A stretch of 41,879 bases of DNA from Oscillospiraceae bacterium (GCA_031268095.1 JAIRXU010000006.1:1-41879); one strand, 5' to 3'; numbered from the stretch's first letter, positions 1-7,709 are shown. Notes: generated from the letters alone by a model not told the origin. Numbers and translations: made by a program.

Positions 1-1
1 C

Positions 2-100
2 CACTCCCGCCGCCTTGCGAAAGACTTCGAAATCTCCGTTGAATCCGCCGAAACCATCGTTCGCATCTCCCATCTTCGCACCCTGCTGCGTCGGTCATAG
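2..100 (+). pseudogene. C-terminal end of an IS5-family transposase (cut by window edge)
   Basis: The first bases read as 32 codons and a TAG stop in one frame, with R-R-L-A-K-D-F-E at the start and H-L-R-T-L-L-R-R-S at the end. This is the typical last stretch of IS4/IS5-type DDE transposases, in which R-R-L-[AS]-K-D-[FY]-E is followed by a helix ending in L-R-R. Only the 3' end lies in the window, so whether the gene is intact cannot be judged. The element end is probably within the next 20-40 bases (about 101-130), but the other terminal repeat is outside the window. GC content is higher than in the sequence that follows. Confidence 0.6.
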
Positions 101-187
101 GGTTGAATACAGGTTCTAAGTGCTTTATATCTACACAAATGGGCAACCATTGTAAAGAATAGTAGATAAAAGCACTATTGGAATATA

Positions 188-212
188 GACAACCACAATG
201 GTTGTCCTTTTT
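188..212 (+). terminator. Hairpin with T-run in the leader of the 242-775 gene
   Basis: Arms GACAACC (188-194) and GGTTGTC (200-206) pair perfectly around a 5-nt loop and are followed by C and five T. It lies 30 bases before the start codon of the next gene, so it may terminate transcription from the IS side or act as an attenuator. A second copy of the pairing sequence occurs at about 142-153 (GGCAACCATTGT), so an alternative longer-range fold is possible. Confidence 0.4.
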
Positions 213-241
213 GTTCGGGGCAACGCAATAAAGGAGACCAC

Positions 242-775
242 ATGAACCCCAAAAAAGAAGACCTGCGTCAAAAGCTTCAGCAGATAAGTAAAGAAGCCGA
301 CTATAAAACTCAAAAAGAACCTTTTGGAATTGTCTTGTTGCTTCCGCTCATATTCGGGTTTGGTTTTATTTACTATGCTTCTGAGGTAGTTCTAGGCTTA
401 GAACAATGGACGCGAGATTTTGTTGACCGATACAGCAACACAACGCTTACTTTATTTACGTTAGCCGTAAAATTAGTGATTGCTTTTTTTTGCCTGCTTA
501 CAACTATATATGCATTTATGCGGAAGAAACGAGCCGTAGCAACAGCGCGCATAGCTCTGTGGATTTGGTTTGTTTTCATAGTATTTGAGATAATCGCGGG
601 GTATATCAACGTGTCGGACGTTTATGTTTCAGGCGGTTTCTCGCTAGGAGGCGGTCAGTTCTTTTATGCGCTTTTCACGGTGCCAATACTTATACTTTCA
701 ACGGCGGCGTTTGTCTATCTCATGCTATTTCTCAACCGCTCTAAGAGACTTGACGAAGTGCTAACAAAAAAATAG
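242..775 (+). CDS. Four-helix integral membrane protein of unknown function
   Basis: The 177-residue product has a charged, Lys-rich N-terminus (residues 1-26), four hydrophobic stretches suitable for membrane spans (about 28-50, 70-92, 100-122 and 138-163), and a short charged C-terminus. A clear ribosome site (AAGGAG) lies 6-7 bases before the ATG. I recognise no family; the shape resembles many small uncharacterised Firmicutes membrane proteins. It sits alone between the IS remnant and a strong bidirectional terminator, on the opposite strand to the broken surface-protein genes that follow. A-rich codon use matches the accessory region. Confidence 0.7.
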   Translation: MNPKKEDLRQKLQQISKEADYKTQKEPFGIVLLLPLIFGFGFIYYASEVVLGLEQWTRDFVDRYSNTTLTLFTLAVKLVIAFFCLLTTIYAFMRKKRAVATARIALWIWFVFIVFEIIAGYINVSDVYVSGGFSLGGGQFFYALFTVPILILSTAAFVYLMLFLNRSKRLDEVLTKK

Positions 776-807
776 AGGCTACCCAAAAGCGGATAGCCTC
801 TATTTTT
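771..807. terminator. Bidirectional Rho-independent terminator
   Basis: Arms AATAGAGGCTA (771-781) and TAGCCTCTATT (794-804) pair over 11 bp with no mismatch. A T-run follows on the plus strand and the A-run of the preceding stop region gives a T-run on the minus strand. It separates the converging membrane-protein gene (242-775) and the Ig-like fragment (812-1090), and its left arm overlaps the stop codon of the former. Confidence 0.85.
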
Positions 808-811
808 CAAG

Positions 812-1090
812 TTACATCCAAATCCAGCCGAACAAACGGATAATGTAGAACCATTGTAGAGGCGAAGGCGCGACCTTTACATTAAACTCAACATAACCTG
901 CGCTATTTTCAGCTCTTATTATTGCTGTTCCGGTTTTTATAAACCCTTTGTTTGAGGTTATCTTTCCGCTTTGGTCAACAGTAACATATTTATTGCTGCC
1001 GCTTCCTTTCGTTTGCGTCCATTGAGGGTCAGTTGGATTTCCATGTTAATGTGCCACCTTTCTTTATATTGGTGGTGGCAGTATAGCGGA
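812..1090 (-). pseudogene. Broken Ig-like (Big_2-type) surface protein, 3' end, with Trp-rich C-terminal tail
   Basis: Read on the minus strand, 1045-812 is open for 77 codons and contains the Big_2-like pattern Y-V-T-V-D-Q-S-G-K-I-T-S, then a strand ending E-F-N-V-K-V, and finishes P-L-Q-W-F-Y-I-I-R-L-F-G-W-I-W-M-stop. The beginning of the same Ig fold (N-I-K-K-G-G-T-L-T-W-K-S-N) is in another frame immediately upstream (about 1090-1022), so a frameshift splits the domain, and there is no start codon or signal peptide. A remnant of a larger exported protein; the tail matches those at 1237, 8961 and 13600. An out-of-frame 28-codon ATG ORF from 1045 was judged chance. Confidence 0.7.
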
Positions 1091-1188
1091 AAGCAAGACA
1101 AGCAGGCAAGGCGGGCCGTTAGAGCGGGCGGGAGCGAGTAGACACAGAGGGAAAGGGGTGGGGTGTGGAGTTATGGTGGCGTTGTAAT
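1091..1188. other. Non-coding stretch, purine/pyrimidine-biased
   Basis: Between two surface-protein remnants. The plus strand is G-rich with few C in 1120-1180; I see no credible start codon with a ribosome site and no RNA gene. Confidence 0.4.
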
Positions 1189-1225
1189 AAAAACCGCCGC
1201 AGACTGCATACAACAGCCTGCGGCG
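1189..1225 (-). terminator. Rho-independent terminator of the 1237-2175 gene
   Basis: CGCCGCAGACTG (1195-1206) pairs with CAGCCTGCGGCG (1214-1225) with one internal mismatch; the minus strand continues into GGTTTTTATT. It starts 12 bases after the stop codon. Confidence 0.8.
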
Positions 1226-1236
1226 TTCTATTTTCT

Positions 1237-2175
1237 CTAAAACCACATCCAGATAAACCCAAAGCACACAAAGAATAAAATCCAGTTCAAAGGCGTCGCC
1301 TCATACTTTGTGCTGAAAATATACTTTTTCGGGGTTGCCGGAGGGTCTGTGGGCGGGTGGGGCGGCGGATTTTCTGCCAGCCCTGCATAGGCGGCATTGA
1401 GCGCGGCAAGGGCGTTGTCAACTTGCGCTTGCGTGGCGCTGGGGTTGTTCGCCACGTTTTGCGCGTTACTAAGCGCGGTCTGGAACACAGACCAACTGGC
1501 ATCCGTATAGTTGCCCTTGGGCGTATCTTTTACGGCGTTAATGCGATTAGCCAGCGCGGTTTTATTGGCGGGCAGCGGCGTGACGCTCTCCTGCTCCCAT
1601 ACGGCATAAAGTGTGGCGTTCGCATCGGCGGTATAGCTTCCGCCCGGCTGGTATTGCGCGGTTGTGGCGGTGGCATTGGTCGCCCAACCCTTGAAAATAT
1701 ATCCCGAACGCGTGGGGATTGTGCCGCTCAATGTCAATGGCGCTCCCTGCGTCTTGGTCTGCGCGGCGGGCGCGCCCGTGCCGCCGTTGGCATTGTAGGT
1801 GATGGTGTGTGGGTCAATCGCAATAAACGTAATATTTTTACTATTCGCATATTGCTCGGCATGAGAACCGTGGTATCCATAGATAATCAAGGATTCGTTT
1901 GTTAAATTGCCATTTCTGAAAGCCCTATCGTCTATATAGGAAACAGAAGCAGGAATTGTAATGCTCACCAAGTTCTTTTGCGTAAAGGCATACTCCGCAA
2001 TACCCTTTGTCCCGTCCAAAAGAACAATGTTCGTGCCCTCAGGCATTATCTCGCCTTTGAATCCGTAGGCAATTTTGCCGACATAGACAACGCCGCTTGG
2101 CTGGTTATTATACCAAGGTGTTCCCGCCACGTAAGCTCCCTCAAATTGAGATATGTGGAGTGCACTATTTTTCAC
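1237..2175 (-). CDS. Surface protein with BspA-like leucine-rich and InlB B-repeat domains, N-terminus lost
   Basis: The reading frame gives 312 residues. Residues ~50-105 resemble BspA/LRR_5 repeats (I-P-A-S-V-S-Y-I-D-D-R-A-F), 123-192 form an InlB B-repeat (Y-N-A-N-G-G-T ... F-K-G-W-A ... T-L-Y-A-V-W), and 200-270 are an Ala-rich helical FIVAR-like segment. After a Pro-rich linker the protein ends L-N-W-I-L-F-F-V-C-F-G-F-I-W-M-W-F-stop. These domains are usual in exported adhesins, yet there is no signal peptide; the only available start is a GTG without a ribosome site overlapping the stop of the fragment at 2175-2348. It is most likely the 3' part of a frameshifted gene. The coordinates are the open frame, not a proven translation unit. 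Confidence 0.6.
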   Translation of the reverse strand: MKNSALHISQFEGAYVAGTPWYNNQPSGVVYVGKIAYGFKGEIMPEGTNIVLLDGTKGIAEYAFTQKNLVSITIPASVSYIDDRAFRNGNLTNESLIIYGYHGSHAEQYANSKNITFIAIDPHTITYNANGGTGAPAAQTKTQGAPLTLSGTIPTRSGYIFKGWATNATATTAQYQPGGSYTADANATLYAVWEQESVTPLPANKTALANRINAVKDTPKGNYTDASWSVFQTALSNAQNVANNPSATQAQVDNALAALNAAYAGLAENPPPHPPTDPPATPKKYIFSTKYEATPLNWILFFVCFGFIWMWF

Positions 2176-2348
2176 TACTGCAATACTCTCGGGGAAAGAA
2201 CTACATCGCTCATAAACGTGCCGGCGGCTGCAAGGCTGAAAAGGAAGCGCAAATCATCCTGCGTTTTATCCGTTTTGAAATATCCTTCCGCCCCATTCTT
2301 TGTTTTGGGAGGTGTTTTTAATACAACCTCAACACCAAATTCCAATTT
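2175..2348 (-). pseudogene. Upstream fragment of the same broken surface-protein gene
   Basis: Minus strand 2348-2175 is open for 57 codons in a different frame from 1237-2175, with protein-like content (F-K-T-D-K-T-Q-D-D-L-R-F-L-F, then D-V-V-L-S-P-R-V-L-Q-stop). No ATG and no ribosome site. Its TAG overlaps the GTG at 2175, consistent with a frameshift that split one gene. A small independent protein is possible but less likely. Confidence 0.4.
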
Positions 2349-2394
2349 CTATGCGGCAGGGCATGTTCCCCATTCCATATACCAAACTCTATAA

Positions 2395-4116
2395 TTATAA
2401 ACTTTCGTTCTTCTTTTCCAGCGTCAAACTAAGTGGCTTGTCTTGCTCAATGGTATTCTGCTGAACAAAATCCATCACCCGCAAATACTGGTCGCTGAAA
2501 TTAAATTCAATTTTTACTGATTTATCCTCATCGACATATATCCTGTCAATCAGTTCAACAAGCATGAGCCTGTCTAATGCTTCTATGTTCTGATATTTCA
2601 GGAACCGCTCGAAATACTCATTGTTGGCTTGAACGCCTTGGGCGGCTCTTAGTTGTTCAGCCGCCAGCGTCTGCAATGTTGCCCGTATTTGTTCCAGCTT
2701 CTTTTCAGTTTCTTCCCGGATACGCTGGTACTGTTCCCTTGATATATCGCCATTTTTCCAATCATGATAACTGGCATCTAATAAATGCGTTTCTTTCTCA
2801 AATTCCCTTTGGCAATTTTCTAATAGCTGATTTATCCTTAATGACTGCCGGTTAATCTCGGGACGGTCATTGATTTCCCCAACGATAGACTGCAAATTAG
2901 CAACAAGTCCGATTTGGGCTTGGATAACGGCAAGTACAATATTTTCTAAAGCATCAAATCTGATACTCCGCTTCCTTGTGCAATGTTCTTCCCCGGCAAG
3001 TCGATACGTCCGGCACACCAAATATTCATGACCTTTGGCACCGGTTTTCTTCATAGCCATCTGGCAATTTGGACAATAAACCAAGCCCGCAAAGTGATGC
3101 ACCGTACCAGTTTTAGTCACTCTTGAACGAGTGCTTCTGATTTGCGCCACTGTTTCAAATAGTTCATCAGACACTGTTTTTTCGTTACAGCCCTCTACAA
3201 TCACATAATCCTCTTTCTTGTTTGGGATTTGTTTGTGCCTTTTATGGTCAAATGAACTGGTTTTGCCTTGTACTGAACAGCCAATATTTGTTTTGTCATT
3301 AAGAATCGCCCTGACGGTTCCGGGCCACCATAAACCGCTATTTGTATCGCCTCTTGGATGATAATATTTTAAGCCAAGTGATTTTTTATATGCGGTCGGG
3401 TTCGGAATACCCAGCGCGTTTAGCTTTTTAGCAATGCCATAATCGGAAAGTCCGCTTTTGCTCCACAGAAATATTTTTTGCTTGACCGCTCCCGCCACTG
3501 GATCATAAAGCCACGGCCCACCGTCCGGATTGGGCAAAAAACCATACGGCGGAAACCCGCCATTGGGTTCGCCGTCCTCCCTTTTGATTGCTTGAATCGC
3601 CCGCACTTTTTTAGATGTCGTTCTTGAGTAATCCTCGGCGGCATTCAAAGCCGCGTAAACCTCCGCGCTTGAAATAGCGGTCGGGTCTTTATATGTATCG
3701 ATTTCGGGAATCCCGAGCGAAACAAACCGTAATTTATGTTTGAGCACAAAATCGTCTAAGGCCTTGATACCGTCCGCAATATTTCTTGCGTAACGGTTCA
3801 AGTCCTTGACAATCATGCAATTGACCACTTTGCTGGCAATGTCCGCTTCCAATCTGACGTAATCGCTTCGGTCAAAATCTGTCCCGGTTTTGCCATCATC
3901 AATATAAATATCGACAACTCGAAAATCATCAAATTTCCTTAGTGCCCGCGCTATCAGTTTAATTTGATTGACAATGCTTAAACTGACGGATTTTTTATCA
4001 TCTTTAGAAAGTCTGACATAAATACCAATCAACCATGTCGGTTTGCCCGATGATAGCTTGTCGAACAGGTTGGCATATGCCATAAGATTGGGTTTTAAGT
4101 TGTTGTGATTATCCAT
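2395..4116 (-). CDS. Large serine recombinase (site-specific integrase)
   Basis: The 573-residue protein has the large serine recombinase architecture. A resolvase catalytic domain spans about 29-175 with the nucleophile Ser37 in Y-V-R-L-S-K-D-D, followed by a Recombinase domain (~190-310) with G-G-F-P-P-Y-G-F. A zinc ribbon begins at C-P-N-C near 350 with further Cys pairs in V-C-R-T-Y and H-C-T-R-K, then a long coiled coil (~410-500) and a beta-rich C-terminus. Such enzymes integrate and excise phages and conjugative or mobilizable elements. The ribosome site GAGGAG precedes the ATG. It is the last gene of a minus-strand run of four and lies near the left edge of the element-like region, where such integrases usually sit; the attachment core was not identified. 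Confidence 0.93.
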   Translation of the reverse strand: MDNHNNLKPNLMAYANLFDKLSSGKPTWLIGIYVRLSKDDKKSVSLSIVNQIKLIARALRKFDDFRVVDIYIDDGKTGTDFDRSDYVRLEADIASKVVNCMIVKDLNRYARNIADGIKALDDFVLKHKLRFVSLGIPEIDTYKDPTAISSAEVYAALNAAEDYSRTTSKKVRAIQAIKREDGEPNGGFPPYGFLPNPDGGPWLYDPVAGAVKQKIFLWSKSGLSDYGIAKKLNALGIPNPTAYKKSLGLKYYHPRGDTNSGLWWPGTVRAILNDKTNIGCSVQGKTSSFDHKRHKQIPNKKEDYVIVEGCNEKTVSDELFETVAQIRSTRSRVTKTGTVHHFAGLVYCPNCQMAMKKTGAKGHEYLVCRTYRLAGEEHCTRKRSIRFDALENIVLAVIQAQIGLVANLQSIVGEINDRPEINRQSLRINQLLENCQREFEKETHLLDASYHDWKNGDISREQYQRIREETEKKLEQIRATLQTLAAEQLRAAQGVQANNEYFERFLKYQNIEALDRLMLVELIDRIYVDEDKSVKIEFNFSDQYLRVMDFVQQNTIEQDKPLSLTLEKKNESL

Positions 4117-4152
4117 GTTTCTCCTCTCTTGAATAACTCACAACCACAATAA

Positions 4153-4419
4153 CTACATTTTATCATAATTGCTCCGATTCGTTAAGTAGTTATTTAGTGC
4201 TTCGTCAAGGGTTCTCGTATTAGAAAATGAAACTTGCACCAGCGTTCCATACACTTTGAAGCAGTATGGATTGCCGATTTGGCATAAAAAAAGCTTTAAT
4301 CGTTCTTGCACCGGCAAGTCCGAATAAAGCTTGACTTCTGTTAGTTCTTGTAAGTCGCTTGGATTTACATCTTCTATGCTTAAGGCTCTTAATCGCTCTA
4401 GTTCTTGTCTTGAAATCAA
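4153..4419 (-). CDS. Small DUF6870-like protein
   Basis: The 88 residues begin with a helical R-Q-E-L-E-R-L-R-A-L segment followed by D-V-N-P-S-D-L, then L-P-V-Q-E-R-L-K-L-F-L-C-Q-I-G-N-P-Y-C-F. The phrase I-x-N-P-Y-C-F followed by a strand and a short helix is what I associate with DUF6870 proteins in Firmicutes mobile elements; function unknown. The start is TTG, supported by a GGGGG ribosome sequence about 10 bases upstream. It sits 36 bases before the integrase gene, so it is probably co-transcribed and might modulate recombination (inference). Confidence 0.6.
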   Translation of the reverse strand: MISRQELERLRALSIEDVNPSDLQELTEVKLYSDLPVQERLKLFLCQIGNPYCFKVYGTLVQVSFSNTRTLDEALNNYLTNRSNYDKM

Positions 4420-4458
4420 TATCCCAGCCCCCTTACATAAGCATTTCGTGGTTGCGTT

Positions 4459-4746
4459 CTACTTATATTCGGGCTTGCTTGCATTCATGCCTTCATTTCT
4501 TGCGAATTCCAGGTCAAAACGTAAATCATTTAACTTTAAGTACAAGGCTTTTGTTGCCTTATAATTGGTATTTTTACCGCTTTTGACATAATTCATTAAA
4601 ATGCCAATTAGTTCCTCAACAAAGACAGGCTGGATTAGCCCGTGTTCAATCTTGCTTTCTTCCTCTGCGGTTACAGATGTATTTAATATCTCACATTCAA
4701 ACAAAAATTCGATGATTTCATTCAACAATTCTTTCTTATCGTTCAT
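4459..4746 (-). CDS. Small acidic helical protein, unknown
   Basis: The product has 95 residues, mostly helical and acidic at the N-terminus (M-N-D-K-K-E-L-L-N-E-I-I-E-F-L), without membrane spans or Cys motifs. A strong ribosome site (GAGGGGGAAG) precedes the ATG. It is the second gene of the run 5218-2395, 12 bases after its predecessor. No family recognised; accessory protein of the integrase module by position only. Confidence 0.6.
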   Translation of the reverse strand: MNDKKELLNEIIEFLFECEILNTSVTAEEESKIEHGLIQPVFVEELIGILMNYVKSGKNTNYKATKALYLKLNDLRFDLEFARNEGMNASKPEYK

Positions 4747-4759
4747 TTTTCTTCCCCCT

Positions 4760-5218
4760 CTAACTATTTTCTACTACTAAGCCTAGAAAGTCGGCAAATT
4801 TATAGATTGCGCTTCGCTTTAGCTTTCTAAATTCATTACTAGCACTGCTGATACAATCCACTAAATCAACAATTTCATCTTCAAACTTACGATTGATAAA
4901 GCATTCCGCAATATAGATTTGCTCTTTTTCGGACAAAATGCTTTGCGCCCAATAGTAATTTGAAAGATACTTTTTTAGCTGGGCTTCCTTGTTTTCTTTC
5001 GTCTTTAGACCGAATTCATCTTTCCCAATTGGGATAAACGGCTGCTTTTGATAGTCCGCCGCAAAATCATAATTTACGGTCAACCCTTTTTGCGCGTTGA
5101 TTTTGGCTAACTCCCAAGCCATTTTTTCTAGCTGGACAAAAAAATCGTTTACTTTTTTCTTGGTTTCTTCAAAATTAAAATTCATATTTTGTACTGATAA
5201 TAGCTTATTGCTATACAT
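4760..5218 (-). CDS. Putative sigma-70 region 4/ArpU-like regulator
   Basis: The 152-residue product has an N-terminal helical part and a C-terminal segment (about 92-150) that reads like a sigma region 4-type helix-turn-helix: L-S-E-K-E-Q-I-Y-I-A-E-C-F-I-N, then R-K-L-K-R-S-A-I-Y-K-F-A-D-F-L-G-L. Phage ArpU-type late regulators share this layout; the assignment is by pattern and is moderate. The ATG has an AAGGGGG site 7 bases upstream. It is the first gene of a run ending in the integrase, preceded by a hairpin/T-run that could be an attenuator. Confidence 0.5.
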   Translation of the reverse strand: MYSNKLLSVQNMNFNFEETKKKVNDFFVQLEKMAWELAKINAQKGLTVNYDFAADYQKQPFIPIGKDEFGLKTKENKEAQLKKYLSNYYWAQSILSEKEQIYIAECFINRKFEDEIVDLVDCISSASNEFRKLKRSAIYKFADFLGLVVENS

Positions 5219-5244
5219 TAAAAATCCCCCTTATATTTTTCTGA

Positions 5245-5282
5245 TAAAAAAGACGGCGTAAAAATACTTTTACTACCGTCTT
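5245..5282 (-). terminator. Terminator or attenuator just upstream of the 152-residue gene
   Basis: AAGACGG (5250-5256) pairs with CCGTCTT (5276-5282), with an inner GTAAAA/TTTTAC stem. On the minus strand the hairpin is followed at once by a T-run (5245-5250). The T-run ends 26 bases before the ATG at 5218, too close for a simple upstream gene end, so attenuation is plausible. Confidence 0.6.
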
Positions 5283-5411
5283 ACTACGTTTTTTATTCAC
5301 TTTAGGCTTATCGCTTCATCAAACCAACCCCCATATTTTGATTTTAAGCATTTTACCAAAAAATCATGGGATTTTCAAATTATTCGACATGTTTCACACC
5401 CTTTCAAATGC

Positions 5412-5448
5412 AAAAAAAGAACCCACTTTCCTTAAAAAGTAGGTTCTT
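5412..5448 (-). terminator. Rho-independent terminator (minus strand)
   Basis: AAGAACC (5417-5423) pairs with GGTTCTT (5442-5448), with an inner ACTTT/AAAGT stem; a run of seven T follows on the minus strand. No gene ends just upstream on this strand, so it may be a second element of a leader or the relic of a lost gene. Confidence 0.6.
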
Positions 5449-5775
5449 CTCGCCATGAGATTTATTCTCATTGTACCAATTATAGCACTTGCACCTCATA
5501 AGTAAAGCCAAAGTGTCGTTAATAAACGAAAGCTTTCGTCAATTCGCGTTATTTCGCGCAGGGGGGTTTGCCTTGTCGGGGGAAAGGTGGAGATTTTTTG
5601 CCTACAGGATTCGAGCAAAAAAATACGACCTGACCTTGACAACGGAACAGAAAATATAATTGAAACAGGGACAAAAGGCATACTTGCCCTTTGTCCCTTA
5701 ATTACCGTTTCTTATTGTTGCCATAATACCATGTTCACTCGAACAAGAAAACAGTAATCTATGCCAGCAAGTTTG
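5449..5775. other. Intergenic stretch without a convincing gene
   Basis: I see only short open frames. One plus-strand frame ends F-F-A-Y-R-I-R-A-K-K-Y-D-L-T-L-T before a stop at about 5659, which could be a gene remnant. GGGACAAA (5668-5675) pairs with TTTGTCCC (5690-5697), with extra pairing inside, but no T-run follows on either strand. Confidence 0.35.
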
Positions 5776-5808
5776 CTAATGATGAACAAAAATAGCGTTC
5801 ATCATTAG
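5776..5808. terminator. Perfect 12-bp inverted repeat at the 3' end of the pilin-like gene
   Basis: CTAATGATGAAC (5776-5787) and GTTCATCATTAG (5797-5808) are exact reverse complements around a 9-nt loop; the right arm includes the stop codon of the 5805-6641 gene. The loop carries the T-run rather than the 3' flank, so it could be an mRNA-stabilising hairpin rather than a classic terminator. Confidence 0.45.
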
Positions 5809-6641
5809 ACACAAGTAGTATATGAAGTGTCTATTATACCAAGTATAATGTTTAAAATGGTTGGTAGAAAGAACAAAATAGCAATTAAAATCAGTCGTGC
5901 CTGAAGTCTAGAACTTGCTTTTTTCAATAGTTCGGCATCACTACTAAATATTGCTCCCAAGAAATCGTATGTACTATAAATAATTACCATAAGCGGAGCA
6001 ACAAGACGAATAATTTTTAATATTCCATCTAAATCATTTTTAAAACTCCCTAATAGCCCTAAACATGTGGCATTGCTAATTTCAACTGTTCCCGCTGCGG
6101 CGTCCCTGGTCATAGGCCCTTGAAACAAATAGTAGATATAAATTACTTCATTGTAAAAATTTTTTTTACTTGAATATAGGGTTATTATATATCGGCCAGT
6201 ATTTCTATCTTGCGTTGGTTTTTTACCATAAATTTCTTTTGGACAAAAATAACTTCCATTATTATAAAAATCCTTATGATTTATCTTGTCCACGAAATCA
6301 GCATATAAGGAAGAAGATCTAGTCTGTTTTATGGTAATGCTCTCTTGATTATCAATCACATCAAAAAGAGTATTGGCTAAATATCCTTGTTTCATTTTGT
6401 TTTTGTCATAAAAGCCTAAATCAGCGTCAATTAATTCACCCGCCAATTCAGTTGCATCTGATGCTTTATCCCAAAATTCAGTCCAAATACCATGCAAAGC
6501 ATTGCTAGATTCATACTCGCTAAATAAATATCTGCAAAAGATCTCGCTTTCCCCAACATTATTAGCTCTAACTCTATTCCCGCCCAGTAAAAGAGTTGTT
6601 GCCAATAGTAACGCCATAATCAATATTTTATTTGTCCTCAT
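5805..6641 (-). CDS. Secreted/membrane protein with VirB2/TrbC-like C-terminal double helix
   Basis: From the chosen start the protein has 278 residues: a signal peptide (M-R-T-N-K-I-L-I-M-A-L-L-L-A-T-T), a long extracytoplasmic region, and two hydrophobic helices at the C-terminus separated by a charged loop (I-F-S-S-D-A-E-L-L-K-K-A-S-S-R-L). Two helices with a K-K-A-x-x-R-L loop and a final F-F-L-P-T-I-L-N-I-I-L are shared with VirB2/TrbC-type pilin-like proteins of Firmicutes conjugation modules (family knowledge; inference here). Starts at 6650 or further upstream are possible; no strong ribosome site marks one. A divergent regulator gene begins 127 bases away. Confidence 0.55.
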   Translation of the reverse strand: MRTNKILIMALLLATTLLLGGNRVRANNVGESEIFCRYLFSEYESSNALHGIWTEFWDKASDATELAGELIDADLGFYDKNKMKQGYLANTLFDVIDNQESITIKQTRSSSLYADFVDKINHKDFYNNGSYFCPKEIYGKKPTQDRNTGRYIITLYSSKKNFYNEVIYIYYLFQGPMTRDAAAGTVEISNATCLGLLGSFKNDLDGILKIIRLVAPLMVIIYSTYDFLGAIFSSDAELLKKASSRLQARLILIAILFFLPTILNIILGIIDTSYTTCV

Positions 6642-6686
6642 ATCACACATCACTATATAGAATATATCATACTTTTTCCGAAAAGT

Positions 6687-6717
6687 GTATTCAAAAGAGT
6701 ATTCAAAATATGAATAT
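6687..6717. promoter_or_regulatory. Repeated operator-like sequence between divergent genes
   Basis: GTATTCAAAA occurs twice in tandem with a 12-bp period (6687-6696 and 6699-6708), and TGAATAT follows as an inverted partial copy (6711-6717). Repeats of about one helical turn between a divergent ribbon-helix-helix gene and its neighbour fit a cooperative RHH operator. Binding is inferred only. Confidence 0.4.
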
Positions 6718-6768
6718 ATCAATAATGTGACAAAAATACTACAATTAAGATATGAAGGGTATGATTGT

Positions 6769-6966
6769 ATGCAGAAATTTCAACCGACAACACCCAAGAG
6801 CGACAAAGTTGTTATATCAATCAGATTAGAAAGCAGTAAACTAGAAGCGATTGATGCTATTGCTAGTAAGATTAGAATTAGTAGAAATGAACTCATTGGT
6901 CAATGCCTAGATTATGCTTTGAAAAACATTGATTTTGAACCAAGATCAAAATCGAAAAAATCATAA
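6769..6966 (+). CDS. Ribbon-helix-helix DNA-binding protein
   Basis: A 65-residue product. Residues ~15-50 show the RHH pattern: a strand with alternating polar residues (V-V-I-S-I-R-L), helix A (S-S-K-L-E-A-I-D-A-I-A) and helix B (S-R-N-E-L-I-G-Q-C-L-D-Y-A-L). The ATG at 6769 was chosen because GAAGGG lies 9 bases upstream and it begins just before the domain; longer in-frame starts lack a ribosome site. CopG/Arc-type regulators often control plasmid and element copy or transfer genes. It diverges from the pilin-like gene and converges on the small recombinase. Confidence 0.75.
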   Translation: MQKFQPTTPKSDKVVISIRLESSKLEAIDAIASKIRISRNELIGQCLDYALKNIDFEPRSKSKKS

Positions 6967-6998
6967 CCAACTGAAGTTTTTCTTCAGTCGGGATAGCC

Positions 6999-7622
6999 TT
7001 AATTTTGTATTTCACTAACAGCTTGACACAAGCTGTAAAAAGCACTTTTCTTTTTCCCCAACATAGCTAGGGCAATATCGAGAGCTATCTCGTCATTAAG
7101 ATACTGCCTTGCGATATTTAGTTCTTCCTTGGTTCTTACCGCTTTCGGCCTGCCGCACGGCTTACCGTTTGCTTTAGCTACCGCAATGCCCTGGGCTTGC
7201 CTTGTCTTGATTTTATGCCATTCATTTTCAGCTTGATAGGCCAGGATATGAAGCAAAATATTACGGATAAACCTTGTGAGTAAACTATTGTCTGTTTGGT
7301 CTGTATCAAGTATAGGCGTATCCAGCACTTTTATGATAACGCCTTTTTCAACGGTTAATATGTACCACTCTTTGAGTATTCCGTCATAATCACGACTTAG
7401 GCGGTCAATATTTTCTATGTACAGGGTATCGCCCTTTTTGAGTTTCTTAACTAAATTGCGATATTTTGTTCTGACAGTGCTTTTGCCACTCTCTTTTTCG
7501 ACAACAATGTTTTTTCTCTCAATGCCAAGCGCGAGCATTCGTAGTACTTGCCGTTCTTCGTTTTGCTCCTCGGTAGAAACGCGCGCTAGTCCGTAGGTTA
7601 TACTGCCTGCAATCCCTGTCAT
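6999..7622 (-). CDS. Small serine recombinase (resolvase/invertase type)
   Basis: The 207-residue protein is a complete small serine recombinase. The catalytic motif Y-G-L-A-R-V-S-T-E-E-Q places the nucleophile at Ser16; E-N-I-D-R-L-S-R-D matches the conserved I-D-R-L-S-R segment, and a long E helix leads to G-R-P-K at about 157 and a C-terminal helix-turn-helix. Length fits Tn3 resolvases and Hin/Gin invertases rather than large integrases. AAAGGGG precedes the ATG. Its upstream region holds two paired near-palindromic sites and a consensus promoter directed at this gene, so it is the obvious candidate to act on them. Confidence 0.92.
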   Translation of the reverse strand: MTGIAGSITYGLARVSTEEQNEERQVLRMLALGIERKNIVVEKESGKSTVRTKYRNLVKKLKKGDTLYIENIDRLSRDYDGILKEWYILTVEKGVIIKVLDTPILDTDQTDNSLLTRFIRNILLHILAYQAENEWHKIKTRQAQGIAVAKANGKPCGRPKAVRTKEELNIARQYLNDEIALDIALAMLGKKKSAFYSLCQAVSEIQN

Positions 7623-7668
7623 GATGGTTTACCCCTTTGATTTTTTACCACCATTATAGTAAAAAATC

Positions 7669-7704
7669 GGTATTCCGCGAAAGGTGTACCTTTTGCGGAA
7701 TACC
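7669..7704. repeat. Recombinase-site-like palindrome 1, central GT
   Basis: GGTATTCCGCGAAAGGT (7669-7685), GT (7686-7687), ACCTTTTGCGGAATACC (7688-7704). The 17-bp arms are reverse complements with one mismatch around an asymmetric 2-bp centre, the layout of serine-recombinase crossover sites. Read on the minus strand it is also a hairpin followed by GATTTTTT, so it may in addition attenuate the recombinase transcript. Confidence 0.7.
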
Positions 7705-7709
7705 TCATT

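Noticed and set aside
1357-1905. 182-codon plus-strand frame
   Set aside because: Antisense to the InlB/LRR frame, Arg/Gly-rich, no ribosome site.
6966-6999. Terminator between the RHH and recombinase genes (ACTGAAG/CTTCAGT)
   Set aside because: A 7-bp stem with the T-run inside the loop and none after it; too weak to call.
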